A stretch of 64,000 nucleotides of DNA. Origin: Pirellulimonas nuda (GTDB lineage Bacteria > Planctomycetota > Planctomycetia > Pirellulales > Lacipirellulaceae). The stretch spans positions 124,001-188,000 of the forward strand of contig NZ_CP036291.1 in NCBI RefSeq assembly GCF_007750855.1, written 5' to 3'. The position numbers and the translations under genes were made by a program. Below, piece by piece: positions 37,336-48,678 of this stretch (the first letter of the stretch is position 1; each line of letters opens with the position of its first letter). The notes under the pieces were generated by a model, which made no database searches, was not told where the DNA came from, and worked only from the letters and a program-made list of their open reading frames with translations.

Positions 37336-39021
37336 CTCACCGAAACCCCGAGAAACAGCTTGTTTTCTCGGGGTTTTTTCATGCCCGGAGCGCAATGCAG
37401 AATCCTGGGTTTTGTCAGCAATTGTCACCCGCTTGCACCAATTGTCAGAATTTGGTGCAAGCGTTAGTGCAAGCGTTCGCTCGGCGTCCCGTTCGGGCCG
37501 GTGGTGGTCGGTGCCGGTAGCGCGGGCCTGCTGGCGGTCGAGCGGCTGCCCGTCGAGCGGCAGTGCTGGCAGCGAGTTGAGCGCACCGGCCACGTCCAGC
37601 AGCCGCGGGTCCGTGTAGACGTTCATCGTGAGATCGATCGTCGAGTGCCGCAGGGCCGCCTGGGCGGTGCGGGGCGCCACGCCCCCCGCGGACAGCATGG
37701 TCCCGAAGGAGTGCCGCAAGGAATGCACGTCGAGCGTGCGGCCGCGGTCGTCGGCTTTCTTGATGCCGGCCGCCTTCAGGTCGAGGTCGAAGATCTTGAT
37801 TAGCTGCGACGGCACGTCGAACACCGGGGTTGTTGGCGGCAAAGTCGCCGGCGCTCCGGTGGCGATCGACAGCACCCCCGCCGAAGCCGACACGTCGCCG
37901 CACGCCGCGGCCCGCTTCTCGGCGACCCAGGAACGCAGGTCGGCTGCTAGGTCGTCTCGGATGGGCAGCTCGGCCCTCTGACGGTTCTTGGCGTGCTTGG
38001 CTTCGAGCAGGATGTGAGGGGCGGGGCCGTCGAGCTCAAGAGATCCGATCGTCAGCGACGCCAGCTCGCCCCGCCGCAGGCCCGTGAGCATCAGCGTCTT
38101 GTAGATCAGCGCCCGTTCGCGCCCCACCAATTCGAGCTGGGCGATCTGCTCCGGTTTCTCCGCCAAGCGAGTCCGAGCGAGTTCGACGGCGTCCGCCAAG
38201 TTCTTCAGGTCCAGAGGGGCCAGCAACCACGTATCACGGGCCGATTTCCGGTCTTTCGGATCCTTCTTCAGGCTCTTCCGGCCGCACTCCCCAAGCGGAC
38301 GCAATCGCGCGACGTACAACAGCAGCTCTAACTCGCCGATGGTCATCGCCCGGCGTTGACGCCGCTTATCGACTGCCTCGTCGAGCCGATTGATCCGCTT
38401 GGTCGGGTCCGCAGGCAGCCGGCCTGTGGCGACGCACCAGCGGCAGAACGCCCGCATCGCCTGGAGGTACGAGTTACGCGTCCTGGGCGACATCCCCTCG
38501 ACGCAGCGATCTGTGAGCCAACGCTCTAGGGGAGCCGGCGCCAGGTCGCGGAGGGTCTGCACGCCGCAGTCCCCCAGCAGCTTCTCCACGAGCCGCTTGC
38601 AATCGGCGACGTGCGTCTCACTGCGTCCCTTGCTCCGCAGGCCGTTTAGGTATTCCTCCAGCGAACCGGCCGCAGGCGTCCCCAGCCAGTCACGCACCCT
38701 GTCGTCGCTGGCTGATACGATCCCCGACCGCACTCGCTCGGCGCGTTCGAGTAGGCCGTTTAGCACGCTGTTGGCTCCGTCCTTGGTGCGGCAGCCAGTC
38801 GAGACCTCCTGGACGATGCCCGAGCCGTCGCGGTACTTTGCGACGTAGGTGGCAGACTCGATCCGCACACGGAGCGATCCGTCCGCCCCCTCGAAAACGA
38901 CGCCTGATTGCTTCTCGCCCTTGCGATCCTTCCATCGCGCGATCCTCTCTCCCTTGCGGGTCACGATCTCGGCGCCCTCAGGGAGCGGCTTGGTGAACGT
39001 CTTGCGGTAGACGGTGGCCAT
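37282..39021 (-). CDS. Tyrosine recombinase / integrase
   Basis: A 579-residue site-specific recombinase that would integrate and excise the element at tRNA-Cys. The N-terminal part resembles an arm-binding domain. A SAM-like core-binding domain follows (LEEYLNGLRSKGRSETHVADCKRLVEKLL). The catalytic residues are Arg in LTGLRRGELASL, Lys in EAKHAKNRQ, HSLRHSFGTML, then LRHSTIDLTMNVYTD with the nucleophilic Tyr. The last ~60 residues read through the terminator and antisense through the tRNA (RRPDSNRGCRICNP) and are probably not a domain. It abuts the XRE gene with no gap. Confidence 0.93.
   Translation of the reverse strand: MATVYRKTFTKPLPEGAEIVTRKGERIARWKDRKGEKQSGVVFEGADGSLRVRIESATYVAKYRDGSGIVQEVSTGCRTKDGANSVLNGLLERAERVRSGIVSASDDRVRDWLGTPAAGSLEEYLNGLRSKGRSETHVADCKRLVEKLLGDCGVQTLRDLAPAPLERWLTDRCVEGMSPRTRNSYLQAMRAFCRWCVATGRLPADPTKRINRLDEAVDKRRQRRAMTIGELELLLYVARLRPLGECGRKSLKKDPKDRKSARDTWLLAPLDLKNLADAVELARTRLAEKPEQIAQLELVGRERALIYKTLMLTGLRRGELASLTIGSLELDGPAPHILLEAKHAKNRQRAELPIRDDLAADLRSWVAEKRAAACGDVSASAGVLSIATGAPATLPPTTPVFDVPSQLIKIFDLDLKAAGIKKADDRGRTLDVHSLRHSFGTMLSAGGVAPRTAQAALRHSTIDLTMNVYTDPRLLDVAGALNSLPALPLDGQPLDRQQARATGTDHHRPERDAERTLALTLAPNSDNWCKRVTIADKTQDSALRSGHEKTPRKQAVSRGFGERRRPDSNRGCRICNPMP
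37291..37337. repeat. attL, 47-bp direct repeat
   Basis: It runs from the anticodon stem of tRNA-Cys through two bases past its end and is identical to 58950-58996. The tRNA stays intact here because the element carries the matching 3' part. Confidence 0.95.
37343..37379 (+). terminator. Rho-independent terminator after tRNA-Cys
   Basis: AAACCCCGAGAAA (37343-37355) pairs with TTTCTCGGGGTTT (37364-37376) around an 8-base loop, and the T-run continues to 37379. It lies outside the att repeat, on the element side, so the element supplies a terminator for the tRNA. It also lies antisense in the 3' part of the integrase gene. Confidence 0.9.
37419..37474. promoter_or_regulatory. Candidate integrase arm-type sites, left arm
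   Basis: GTGCAAGC occurs at 37455-37462 and 37467-37474, and inverted (GCTTGCAC) at 37431-37438. CAATTGTCA occurs at 37419-37427 and 37439-37447. A 22-bp stretch holding the two direct GTGCAAGC sites (37453-37474) is repeated exactly near attR. The pattern fits arm-type integrase-binding sites. Confidence 0.5.
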
Positions 39022-39237
39022 CTACGTTTCCTTGGTCGGCAGGATGATCTCGACGCGGTAGTAGGCGGCGAGCTTGTCGGCTAGATCGAGGCGGAGCGAT
39101 CGATGCCCCTTTGCGAACGACATCAGGCTCGGCCGCGCAAGCCCCGTTTGGCGACTAACCTCGGCGTAGCTGGTGCTGTCGGAAAGCAGTGCTTCACGCA
39201 GGGCGTCGGACAGCGACGTGTGTATTGTGTGAGACAT
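39022..39237 (-). CDS. XRE/Cro-type HTH regulator
   Basis: A 71-residue protein with a helix-turn-helix (YAEVSRQTGLARPSLMSFAKGHRSLRLDLADKLAAYY). Its stop directly precedes the integrase start, so it probably controls or co-expresses with int. A promoter (39244-39272) lies so close that transcription should begin at or next to the ATG, giving a leaderless mRNA. Confidence 0.85.
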   Translation of the reverse strand: MSHTIHTSLSDALREALLSDSTSYAEVSRQTGLARPSLMSFAKGHRSLRLDLADKLAAYYRVEIILPTKET

Positions 39238-39243
39238 GTATCA

Positions 39244-39272
39244 AGTATGACATGCTGACGTTCATCAGTCAA
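39244..39272 (-). promoter_or_regulatory. Promoter of the XRE-integrase operon
   Basis: On the minus strand, TTGACT (39267-39272) is separated by 17 bases from CATACT (39244-39249). The start codon at 39237 is 6 bases after the -10, which predicts a leaderless or nearly leaderless transcript. Confidence 0.55.
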
Positions 39273-39277
39273 GCACT

Positions 39278-39727
39278 CTAGTGCGGTGGTGGATTCCAGG
39301 CTGGAAACCCAAAGGTGTGACCGCACCAAGCGCAGTCGCGCCGGATCGATCGACCTCGATGGATCGATACCTCTCGGACTTGATCGTCGCCGCACCGCGG
39401 GCAGACGTCATCGCCTAGCCAAGTGTTCCCCTCGCCTGTCGCCTGCTCACCATCTGCTTCATCGATCCGTTCCGACTCGTTGTCCGGCTCGCCCCCCCTC
39501 TCCCCCCCGGCTGCGGGGCCCAGCCCTGGCTCTGAGTGGGTGAATCGGTGTCCCTTGAGGCTTTGAATCAGCCAGGCCGGTAGTTCGGCGTCCCGCGATG
39601 TCCCGCGGGACTCGCCATTGCGCTCTTTATAGGTTCCTTCTCCTACTACCATCACACCATCCTCTCTGTACGTGCAATTGAAAGTCCCGCGGGACATCGC
39701 GGGACACTCGCCTGGCCCCAGCTTCAT
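39278..39727 (-). CDS. Zinc-ribbon protein of unknown function
   Basis: About 149 residues. The N-terminal part is small and polar; the middle is Gly/Glu-rich and probably disordered. The C-terminus has a zinc ribbon (CPRCGDDQVREVSIHR...CAWCGHTFGFP). The ATG at 39727 is used, 4 bases after the primase stop; a TTG at 39781 inside the primase gene is an alternative. It lies directly downstream of the primase-helicase and may assist replication, but this is context only. Confidence 0.65.
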   Translation of the reverse strand: MKLGPGECPAMSRGTFNCTYREDGVMVVGEGTYKERNGESRGTSRDAELPAWLIQSLKGHRFTHSEPGLGPAAGGERGGEPDNESERIDEADGEQATGEGNTWLGDDVCPRCGDDQVREVSIHRGRSIRRDCAWCGHTFGFPAWNPPPH

Positions 39728-39731
39728 CCGC

Positions 39732-41903
39732 CTAGCAACTAAGCCGGATTCCTTCGTAGTAACCCACTTTTGAACGGCCAACCCTGCGTTCCTTGCGCCG
39801 GATCAATGAACTGCAGGCATTGAGATCGCGGCCGAATGACTGCCTTGTACCCGGGTGATCCCGGCCCTGCTCGCCACACCAGCTCCGCCAGGCTGCGAAC
39901 AGATCCTTGATGTCGATTGAGTACCCCACGCCCATCTCGCACTGCTCCCGCACAAACGCTCCAACAGCGGACGTCAGGTCGCGAAGATCCCTGAGGGTCT
40001 CCAGGGAAGAGTCGGGCTGCTGGAAGTGACCGCGCTCACGCAATCGCATCCAACCGGCCGCTGCCCACCACCAGATGCATGGGAGCTCTTCGGCCAGCTT
40101 CTGATCGAGCCCCCGGTCTTCCTTGCCGAGGAACGACTGGGTCATGGTTAGCACGATGAACCGACCGACGAACGCTGATGAAGCGTCGGCAACCTTGGGC
40201 AGTTCATTCGTCATCAACAGCAGTCGCGTTGGCAGCTTGGTCGTTACCGGCGCGAGGTGCTTGATATCGACGGTGAGCGAATCTTCGCCGGAGATCGAGA
40301 GAATTCGCTCAAGGACGACCGACTGATCAGCCCTTCCGTTGAGCCGCGCGTCGCTGATGATCGCGAGGCTCTTATTCATCAGCGGCTGAAGCCCGAAAGG
40401 CTGGGTAAGGCTAGACAGCGTCGGCCCGCAGCAGTTTCTTGTGCCGATCAGCTTCTGGAGTAGCCGTGCGATGGTCCCCTTGCCGCTGCGCGTGGGCCCG
40501 ATAATCAAGAACGCCTTCTGCTGCGATGTATCAGGGGTCAATAGATAGCCAAATATCTCCTGCAGCGTATCGATGCTCTGTGGGTCATCAGGGAATACGG
40601 ATTCCAAGAACTTCAGCCAGCACTTTGGCTCGGGCCTGCTGGGTTCGAACTTGAAGTCGCATGCGGACGTGGTGAAAAGCCGCGGGGTTGCCGGGATTCG
40701 GTACTCCGCGCCGGTGACGAATAGGTTGGGTAGATAGATCGCGCAGTCCTGCATCGCAACCAAGTCTCGCGGGTCACACTCGAAGGGCGGCTGGCCAAGC
40801 CACTCCGGCTGTTCCATTGCTGATTCGATCAGCAACTTCGATCGCATCTGCTCGCGGAGCTCTCGGACGTGGGCAATTCGAACGCCAATAAACTCGCGAT
40901 TCATGAAGCCATAGAGGCGAGCATCGAGTTCGTTCTGGGGCGTCGCGTGGTAGCAACCATTACTCCATCGCCACCAGCAGCCGTTCCAGAAGTAGAGGTT
41001 CCAGGCCCCGTCGGTCGTGAAGCAACGCTCGATGATATTTATTGATTCGTCGTGGGCATCGAACTCCTTCATCGCTTGCCGATGGTCCTTCTTCCCTGTC
41101 TTGCCGGTTGATTCATCGCCGGCGGCCTGCCCTAGGTCCGCTTGGCTAAGTGGAACCGCGTTGTCGAGCAGCTCCTGCAATGCCTCCGATCCGTGGGCGA
41201 CCAGAAAGTCATCGAGCCCAACCTTGGCGCCACCTTCCCCGCTCGGCAGCCGGACGATCCTCGCCTTCGCGTTGTGCGCCAGCAGTGCGCCTGCCAGTCC
41301 TCTCTCCGGCCGCTGCACGTTGGGGTTGGAAGCAGCGTCGCTGTCGAAGACGACGAACGCGTCACGCCCTTCCCAGGCCACATGTTCCAGCTCGGGCACG
41401 AGCTTGGAGGATCCCTTCTTGTGCCAAGCCTCGACGCCGACAAGGCCAACGCAGGCGAACCCGGCGCACGCGGCGGACAACGCCTTCTTCTCGCCCTCGG
41501 TGATCAGTAGCGGCACTTTCGGGTCGGCGAGCATGGGCCAGACTGAGGGCGGAACGTAAGCGCGTACGGCGGTCTTGCTCGGCTGAAGGTACTTGGCGCC
41601 CCCCACTAGTTTGATCGGCTTGACCCGGTGTAGCACGGGCCGCCCTGCGGCGTCCAAGAAGGGATAGACGATCGCCGGACTATGAGATAGCGGGAACGAC
41701 TTGCGATTGAGAAGGGCAGCGATCTGTTTCGTGTCGTGTTCCGTGTAGACTCCCGCTGAGAAGATCGCCTCCGCGGTGATGCCGCTCTTCTTCAGCTCTT
41801 CTCGGTGCATCGGCAGCAGTTGGCGGTTCGGCTGGCGGTCTTCGGCGGCGGCTCTGTCGCGCTCTGAAGCGAAGGCCGTCACGGCTTCATCTAGTGGGGA
41901 CAT
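39732..41903 (-). CDS. Primase-helicase, DUF3854/Toprim-like plus D5-like SF3 helicase
   Basis: The 723-residue protein has an N-terminal half of the DUF3854 type with Toprim-like marks (PLLITEGEKKALSAACAG, RDAFVVFDSDAA). The C-terminal half is a D5-like superfamily 3 helicase with Walker A IIGPTRSGKGTIARLL, Walker B-like SLAIISDARL, and RLLLMTNELPKV. Such proteins start and drive replication of phages, satellites and some plasmids. It probably replicates the excised element. It is on the minus strand with small genes on each side, in the order AlpA-like HTH, zinc protein, primase, zinc protein. Confidence 0.88.
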   Translation of the reverse strand: MSPLDEAVTAFASERDRAAAEDRQPNRQLLPMHREELKKSGITAEAIFSAGVYTEHDTKQIAALLNRKSFPLSHSPAIVYPFLDAAGRPVLHRVKPIKLVGGAKYLQPSKTAVRAYVPPSVWPMLADPKVPLLITEGEKKALSAACAGFACVGLVGVEAWHKKGSSKLVPELEHVAWEGRDAFVVFDSDAASNPNVQRPERGLAGALLAHNAKARIVRLPSGEGGAKVGLDDFLVAHGSEALQELLDNAVPLSQADLGQAAGDESTGKTGKKDHRQAMKEFDAHDESINIIERCFTTDGAWNLYFWNGCWWRWSNGCYHATPQNELDARLYGFMNREFIGVRIAHVRELREQMRSKLLIESAMEQPEWLGQPPFECDPRDLVAMQDCAIYLPNLFVTGAEYRIPATPRLFTTSACDFKFEPSRPEPKCWLKFLESVFPDDPQSIDTLQEIFGYLLTPDTSQQKAFLIIGPTRSGKGTIARLLQKLIGTRNCCGPTLSSLTQPFGLQPLMNKSLAIISDARLNGRADQSVVLERILSISGEDSLTVDIKHLAPVTTKLPTRLLLMTNELPKVADASSAFVGRFIVLTMTQSFLGKEDRGLDQKLAEELPCIWWWAAAGWMRLRERGHFQQPDSSLETLRDLRDLTSAVGAFVREQCEMGVGYSIDIKDLFAAWRSWCGEQGRDHPGTRQSFGRDLNACSSLIRRKERRVGRSKVGYYEGIRLSC

Positions 41904-42037
41904 CGGATCTGCCTTCTATGTCTCTGCGCCCAGGCGCGACGCCGATCGGCGATTGTTTGTATGAAGAGCCGAGGCCCGCCGCTCGTCGAGATGACGAGCG
42001 GCGGCGTCTGCGGCTAAGAGAAAGAAGCAGGTCAAGC

Positions 42038-42415
42038 TCAGAACGGCGGCGCTTCAGGTCCGCTGATCTGCGGCCAGCGCGTCGTGTAGAAATAGCCGGG
42101 TGCCCCCGTCGGCCCATCATCGACCGGAGGGTCGTCGGGCACCAAGCGTTTGGGCTTGCACGGCGCGGGCGCGTACATGCGCGGAAATTCGCCGTAGCGC
42201 GCTCCCCTGAACGTCCATTCGTGTTGGTGCGATTCGCCGCAGTAGGGACACGGATCGGCGACGAACACGCACCTGACCAATCCGTTGGAAGGGCGGATCT
42301 TCAGGGGGCCGTACAAGTCGCCGAAGACCAGTGGAATCTCTTCTGTGGGCAGCCATCTCGGTTCAGCGGGCCTAGATGGTTCGCTTCGAGACTTTGGGGA
42401 TTGCGGCGAGGTCAT
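42038..42415 (-). CDS. Small zinc-binding protein of unknown function
   Basis: A 125-residue protein with PLVFGDLYGPLKIRP, a CPYCGESHQHEW zinc-knuckle-like centre and a Pro-rich C-terminal half. The ATG at 42415 overlaps the stop of the HTH gene by ATGA, so the two are translationally coupled. The frame is open upstream but overlaps the HTH gene there. It is probably part of the replication/control operon. Function unknown. Confidence 0.6.
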   Translation of the reverse strand: MTSPQSPKSRSEPSRPAEPRWLPTEEIPLVFGDLYGPLKIRPSNGLVRCVFVADPCPYCGESHQHEWTFRGARYGEFPRMYAPAPCKPKRLVPDDPPVDDGPTGAPGYFYTTRWPQISGPEAPPF

Positions 42416-42660
42416 TTGCCACCTCCTGCCCGAACGGTGCGGCAGGGGGGGCAGCCCTTCGCTTCCCACTCTTCGAGCCCGCTGATAGACCAGCGGAGGA
42501 GCCGACCGAACCGGGTAGGCTGCGGCGCCAGCCCAGCATCTACCCAGCGTCGAAAGCTCTCCTTGGAAACGTCGTACCGCGTCGCACATCCGCCGATAGG
42601 AACGTAGCGCCTGGATGTAGCCGCGGCAGTCGTTGGCACTCTTGATGCCGATTTGCTCAT
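42412..42660 (-). CDS. AlpA/excisionase-like HTH protein
   Basis: An 82-residue MerR-type winged-helix protein (YVPIGGCATRYDVSKESFRRWVDAGLAPQPTRFGRLLRWSISGLEEWEAKG) of the AlpA/Xis group, which regulates integrase genes or serves as excisionase in phages and satellites. The ATG at 42660 is used; the longer frame to 42726 has no support. It is coupled to the downstream zinc-protein gene by an ATGA overlap. Confidence 0.8.
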   Translation of the reverse strand: MSKSASRVPTTAAATSRRYVPIGGCATRYDVSKESFRRWVDAGLAPQPTRFGRLLRWSISGLEEWEAKGCPPCRTVRAGGGK

Positions 42661-42782
42661 AACACACTCCCGTCTGAGACAGTTCCTGCCGGTCCCTGCG
42701 ACCGTCAGCCGACGAGAGTATTTCAATGCTCAGAGCAACAAGCAAAACGCGTATTCCGCGTATTCCGCGAATTTCCTGCCGT

Positions 42783-43547
42783 TCAATCCGCGGTTTTGTT
42801 GGCCGCCTTTCGTTCGCTCTTCAGCGTAGACCGCAGATACCAGGGATGCGTGTTCGACGACCCGTTCTTGCGCCACACTCGACCATCTGGGTCTTCCCCG
42901 AGGCAACTTTCGGTATCACTCTTTCCCAGCCCCCGATAGGTCCTGAGTGTCTGCACGGTAAGGCCCTCCAGCACCGCCGCTCTCTTATTCCTGACCCACT
43001 CCCCGTTTTCGCGGTCAAGTTGTGGAACCCACCACAGTTCCCTTAGAGTCTCGGGCGAATTCTTCCAATTGATCTCGCTACCCTCAACTGGGCTTAGACT
43101 CCCAGGCGATGCGACGCGGGTAGTAATGCTTTCCGGCTCTGGTCGCTCACCTTCGGCGACAGGACTGGCGACGTCGGACAGGAAGCTTTCAAACTCAGCG
43201 ACGACCCGCTCGAAATCCATCGAGAACTGCGCGAGAGTTCTCCAATAATCGGTTCTGACTTGTAATTCGTAGTTCACGTCAAGGAGTGGTCGACGTGCAT
43301 TGGACAGTGCTGAGGCTGGCACCAAGAGCGGCGATTCTGAGTCGCGCACGCTTCGTGAAAGATGAGCGAGCTGAAGGTTGGAGAGCGATTCGCCAAAAGA
43401 ATCGACGGTCTTTCTCAACTCGGAGCCTAAATCATCGATTCTGAGAGTATCGGTTCCCTCACGCAATGCAGCGTCCAGCGAAGACGCGAGGGCGAGAACT
43501 CCGCGGAATTGTGACTTCGCGACTGCAATCACGTAGTCGGTGTCCAT
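42783..43547 (-). CDS. Hypothetical protein, 254 aa
   Basis: The N-terminal half is helical (IAVAKSQFRGVLALASSLDAAL, LAQFSMDFERVVAEFESFLSDV) and the middle is Pro/Glu/Ser-rich. The C-terminal ~80 residues (VRNKRAAVLEGLTVQTLRTYRGLGK...GRVWRKNGSSNTHPWYLRSTL) look like a small basic nucleic-acid-binding module. I do not recognise the family. It lies between the AlpA-like and the serine-recombinase-like genes, all on the minus strand, inside the element. Confidence 0.6.
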   Translation of the reverse strand: MDTDYVIAVAKSQFRGVLALASSLDAALREGTDTLRIDDLGSELRKTVDSFGESLSNLQLAHLSRSVRDSESPLLVPASALSNARRPLLDVNYELQVRTDYWRTLAQFSMDFERVVAEFESFLSDVASPVAEGERPEPESITTRVASPGSLSPVEGSEINWKNSPETLRELWWVPQLDRENGEWVRNKRAAVLEGLTVQTLRTYRGLGKSDTESCLGEDPDGRVWRKNGSSNTHPWYLRSTLKSERKAANKTAD

Positions 43548-43661
43548 GGCTGGCCAAGCAGATGGTTGCGGTAAGAACGTGTCGATGTAGGAGCGAAGAA
43601 TATGATCTGAGCGTGCTTTGCCTGCAACCTGGACGACTGGGAGTCTCGGTGTTACGGGCTG

Positions 43662-44579
43662 CTACTTGAAGCATCGATCGTCGCCTACCAAGGACCGCCC
43701 CGCGGCATCAATCACCGGCCAACTCTCCCGCCCCGCGCGATCGCGCTTCGGCAGCAAGTTCCGCGGCACCACCAGCGGGCAGTTCCGCTTGAACCCCCGT
43801 CGTGGCCAGCCGTCGAGCCGGCTCTCGACCAGCCTGTCGTATGCGTCCAAGAACGTTGGGCCCGGCGTAAGCAGGCCGTCGCGTTCCGCCCGTCGTAGTA
43901 CTCGGCGGATGGTTCCCTCGCCCCAGTCTCGGCCGGCGATCCGGTAGCCGCGGGCGTTGAGCTCGTCGGCTAGCCAGCGGGGGCCGAAGCCGCAGCCGGT
44001 GCGCCAGCCGAGCCAGCGGATCACCTTCTGCTCGGGGCCCCATTCGACCAGCGTGTTCTGCTTCGCGTGCAGCCGGTAGCCGTAGGGGACCTTGCCCGAG
44101 GGGAGTCGGCGGGCCCGGCGCTCGGCCATTGCCGCGGAGGTCGCGGCCGCGTTGCGATCGCGGAAGTGTTCGGCAAGCACGGCCAGCGATCGTACCGCGT
44201 CGTAGCCGCCCCCATTGGGCCGCGGCAGCGTGGGGCCGGTCACCGCGGCGACGCCGGCGCCGGCCCGCATCAGCCGGTCGTGGATCGCCACCAGCCGGCC
44301 CAGGTCGGCGCCCAGCACGCCCACCTCCAGCACGGTCAGCGATGCGGTGCTTCGCTCGGCCGTGGCGATGGCGCGCTCAAGCATCGGTCGGCGCCGGCGG
44401 GGGCCCGGGGCGCCCGGGTCGAGGAACACGCCGATCACGTCGAGCCCATTCAAGCAGGCCCACTTTTGGCAGGCGGCCACTTGCTCTAGGGCAAAAATCG
44501 ATGGGGTGACGACGGGCGCTGCGTACACAACGACCCGCCGTTGGTTCTCACGGCTTGCATGATACGCGTTGCTATCCAC
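43662..44579 (-). CDS. Serine recombinase homologue with lost catalytic residues
   Basis: A 305-residue GTG-start protein. Residues ~15-140 align with the resolvase catalytic domain and ~150-235 with the DNA-binding Recombinase domain (GKVPYGYRLHAKQ...LADELNARGYR...GTIRRVLRRAERDG). In active enzymes the first strand reads YxRVS and a later one DRLxR. Here these positions read YAAPV and VLGAD, so the nucleophilic Ser and the key arginines are gone. It is probably a DNA-binding regulator rather than a recombinase. It is divergent from hsdM across a 362-base gap (44580-44941) that has no gene and should hold both promoters. Confidence 0.75.
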   Translation of the reverse strand: MDSNAYHASRENQRRVVVYAAPVVTPSIFALEQVAACQKWACLNGLDVIGVFLDPGAPGPRRRRPMLERAIATAERSTASLTVLEVGVLGADLGRLVAIHDRLMRAGAGVAAVTGPTLPRPNGGGYDAVRSLAVLAEHFRDRNAAATSAAMAERRARRLPSGKVPYGYRLHAKQNTLVEWGPEQKVIRWLGWRTGCGFGPRWLADELNARGYRIAGRDWGEGTIRRVLRRAERDGLLTPGPTFLDAYDRLVESRLDGWPRRGFKRNCPLVVPRNLLPKRDRAGRESWPVIDAAGRSLVGDDRCFK

Positions 44580-44941
44580 GCCAAAGTCCTCCTGGCGGCA
44601 TTCGCCCCTCGATCGTCACTACCCGGCGGCAACGAATACAGGCGACGCAATTGTATCACCGCCAAAGGCTTGCGCGGCCCGGTTCCGCGTACAGGGGCGG
44701 GGTGGTCGGCGCCCGTCGGATCGCGAGATCGCTGCCTCTGGCCCTCGGCGACGCCGCCCGCAACGCAATCGGATCCCTTCTTTGCGGACACCCGTTTCCT
44801 GCCGTGCAAAAATGGTATGCTGGCCGCTTTCGTGGGCAGGAGTTGTCAGGGGCGGCGCCGGAATTGGCGGTGGTTGCCCACGGCGCCGCCCGTCTGCAAA
44901 ACAATCCGAATCCGACCCATTCGCCCTCGCGGGCGCAGCCA

Positions 44942-47373
<2,432 letters not shown>

Positions 47374-47377
<4 letters not shown>

Positions 47378-48666
47378 TCACGATAGCAACTTCCACCAAC
47401 CCCATGACACTTCAGCAGACAGAAGCTGGCCAGATTCCGAACGATTGGTGCGTGCGGCCGCTGAAGAATATCCTTGCGCTGTGCATGGACTACCGAGGAC
47501 GCACCCCAAAGAAGCTGGGGATGGAGTGGGGCGGCGGGGAGATACTCGCCTTGTCTGCGAATAACGTGCAGATGGGCACGATCGATCGCACGAAGGAAGC
47601 TTACTTCGGAAGTGTCCCGCTCTACGAAAGATGGATGAGCCGTGGTGATTGTGAGGTCGGCGACGTTCTAATTACGACCGAAGCACCGCTCGGGAACGTC
47701 ACCCAGATCCCTGACTCCTCTCGCTATATCCTCAGCCAAAGAGTCGTACTCCTTCGTCCGTGTTCCTTCATCGCGAAGGATTACCTCGCCTACTATATGG
47801 CGGGGGAACGCTTTCAGTCTTCGCTATCTCGATGCGCTAGCGGGACGACGGCGAAGGGAATACAGCGAACACAGCTTGAACTGCTTCAAGTCGCGTATCC
47901 CCCCACGCTCGCCGAGCAAGAAGCCATCGCCGAGGCCCTCTCCGACGCGGATGCGTGGATCGAGTCGCTGGAGGCGCTCGTCGCCAAGAAGCGCGCCGTC
48001 AAGCAGGCCGTGATGCAGCAGCTCCTCACCGGCAGGACGCGGCTGCCAGGGTTTGAGGGGGAGTGGGAGACGAAACGCCTTAGCCAACTAGGGGCAACCT
48101 ACGGAGGGCTGACCGGCAAGACCAAAGGCCACTTCGGGGACGGCAACGCCCGGTACATTCCATTCATGAACATTATGGAGAACGTCATCATCGATCCGGA
48201 GGATCTTGGACTTGTTGATGTCGAGGCCAATGAGTCGCAAAACCAAGTCGCTTCAGGTGACCTGTTCTTCAATGGATCATCTGAGACGCCTGAAGAAGTT
48301 GGGATGTGCTCGTTCCTTGAGGAAGAGCTCTCAAACACTTACGTGAATAGCTTCTGTTTCGGCTTCCGCCTGCATCCTAGCATTGAGGAGGATGGCAGAT
48401 TCCTCGCATACTATCTGCGGAGCTCCGCGGGTCGCGAGTTGATGCGATCACTGGCGCAGGGAGCAACTCGCTACAACTTGTCGAAGAAATCGCTCGTCGC
48501 TTTGGAACTCAGGCTGCCCCAACCACTCGAACAGAGGGCGATCGTCACTGTCTTGTCGGACATGGACGCGGAGGTGTCAGTGATCACCACCAAACTCGCA
48601 AAATCCCGTCAGATCAAGCAGGGGATGATGCAAGAGCTGCTCACCGGCAAGACGCGGCTGGTGTAA
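47374..48666 (+). CDS. hsdS: Type I restriction-modification system, specificity subunit
   Basis: A 430-residue specificity protein with two target-recognition domains, each followed by a conserved helix. The first repeat is PPTLAEQEAIAEALSDADAWIESLEALVAKKRAVKQAVMQQLLTGRTRL. The second near the C-terminus reads LPQPLEQRAIVTVLSDMDAEV and MMQELLTGKTRLV. The TTG at 47374 overlaps the hsdM stop and has an AAGGGA-type site upstream; the ATG at 47404 is an alternative without one. Confidence 0.93.
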
Positions 48667-48678
48667 GAGTGCGGCCAG

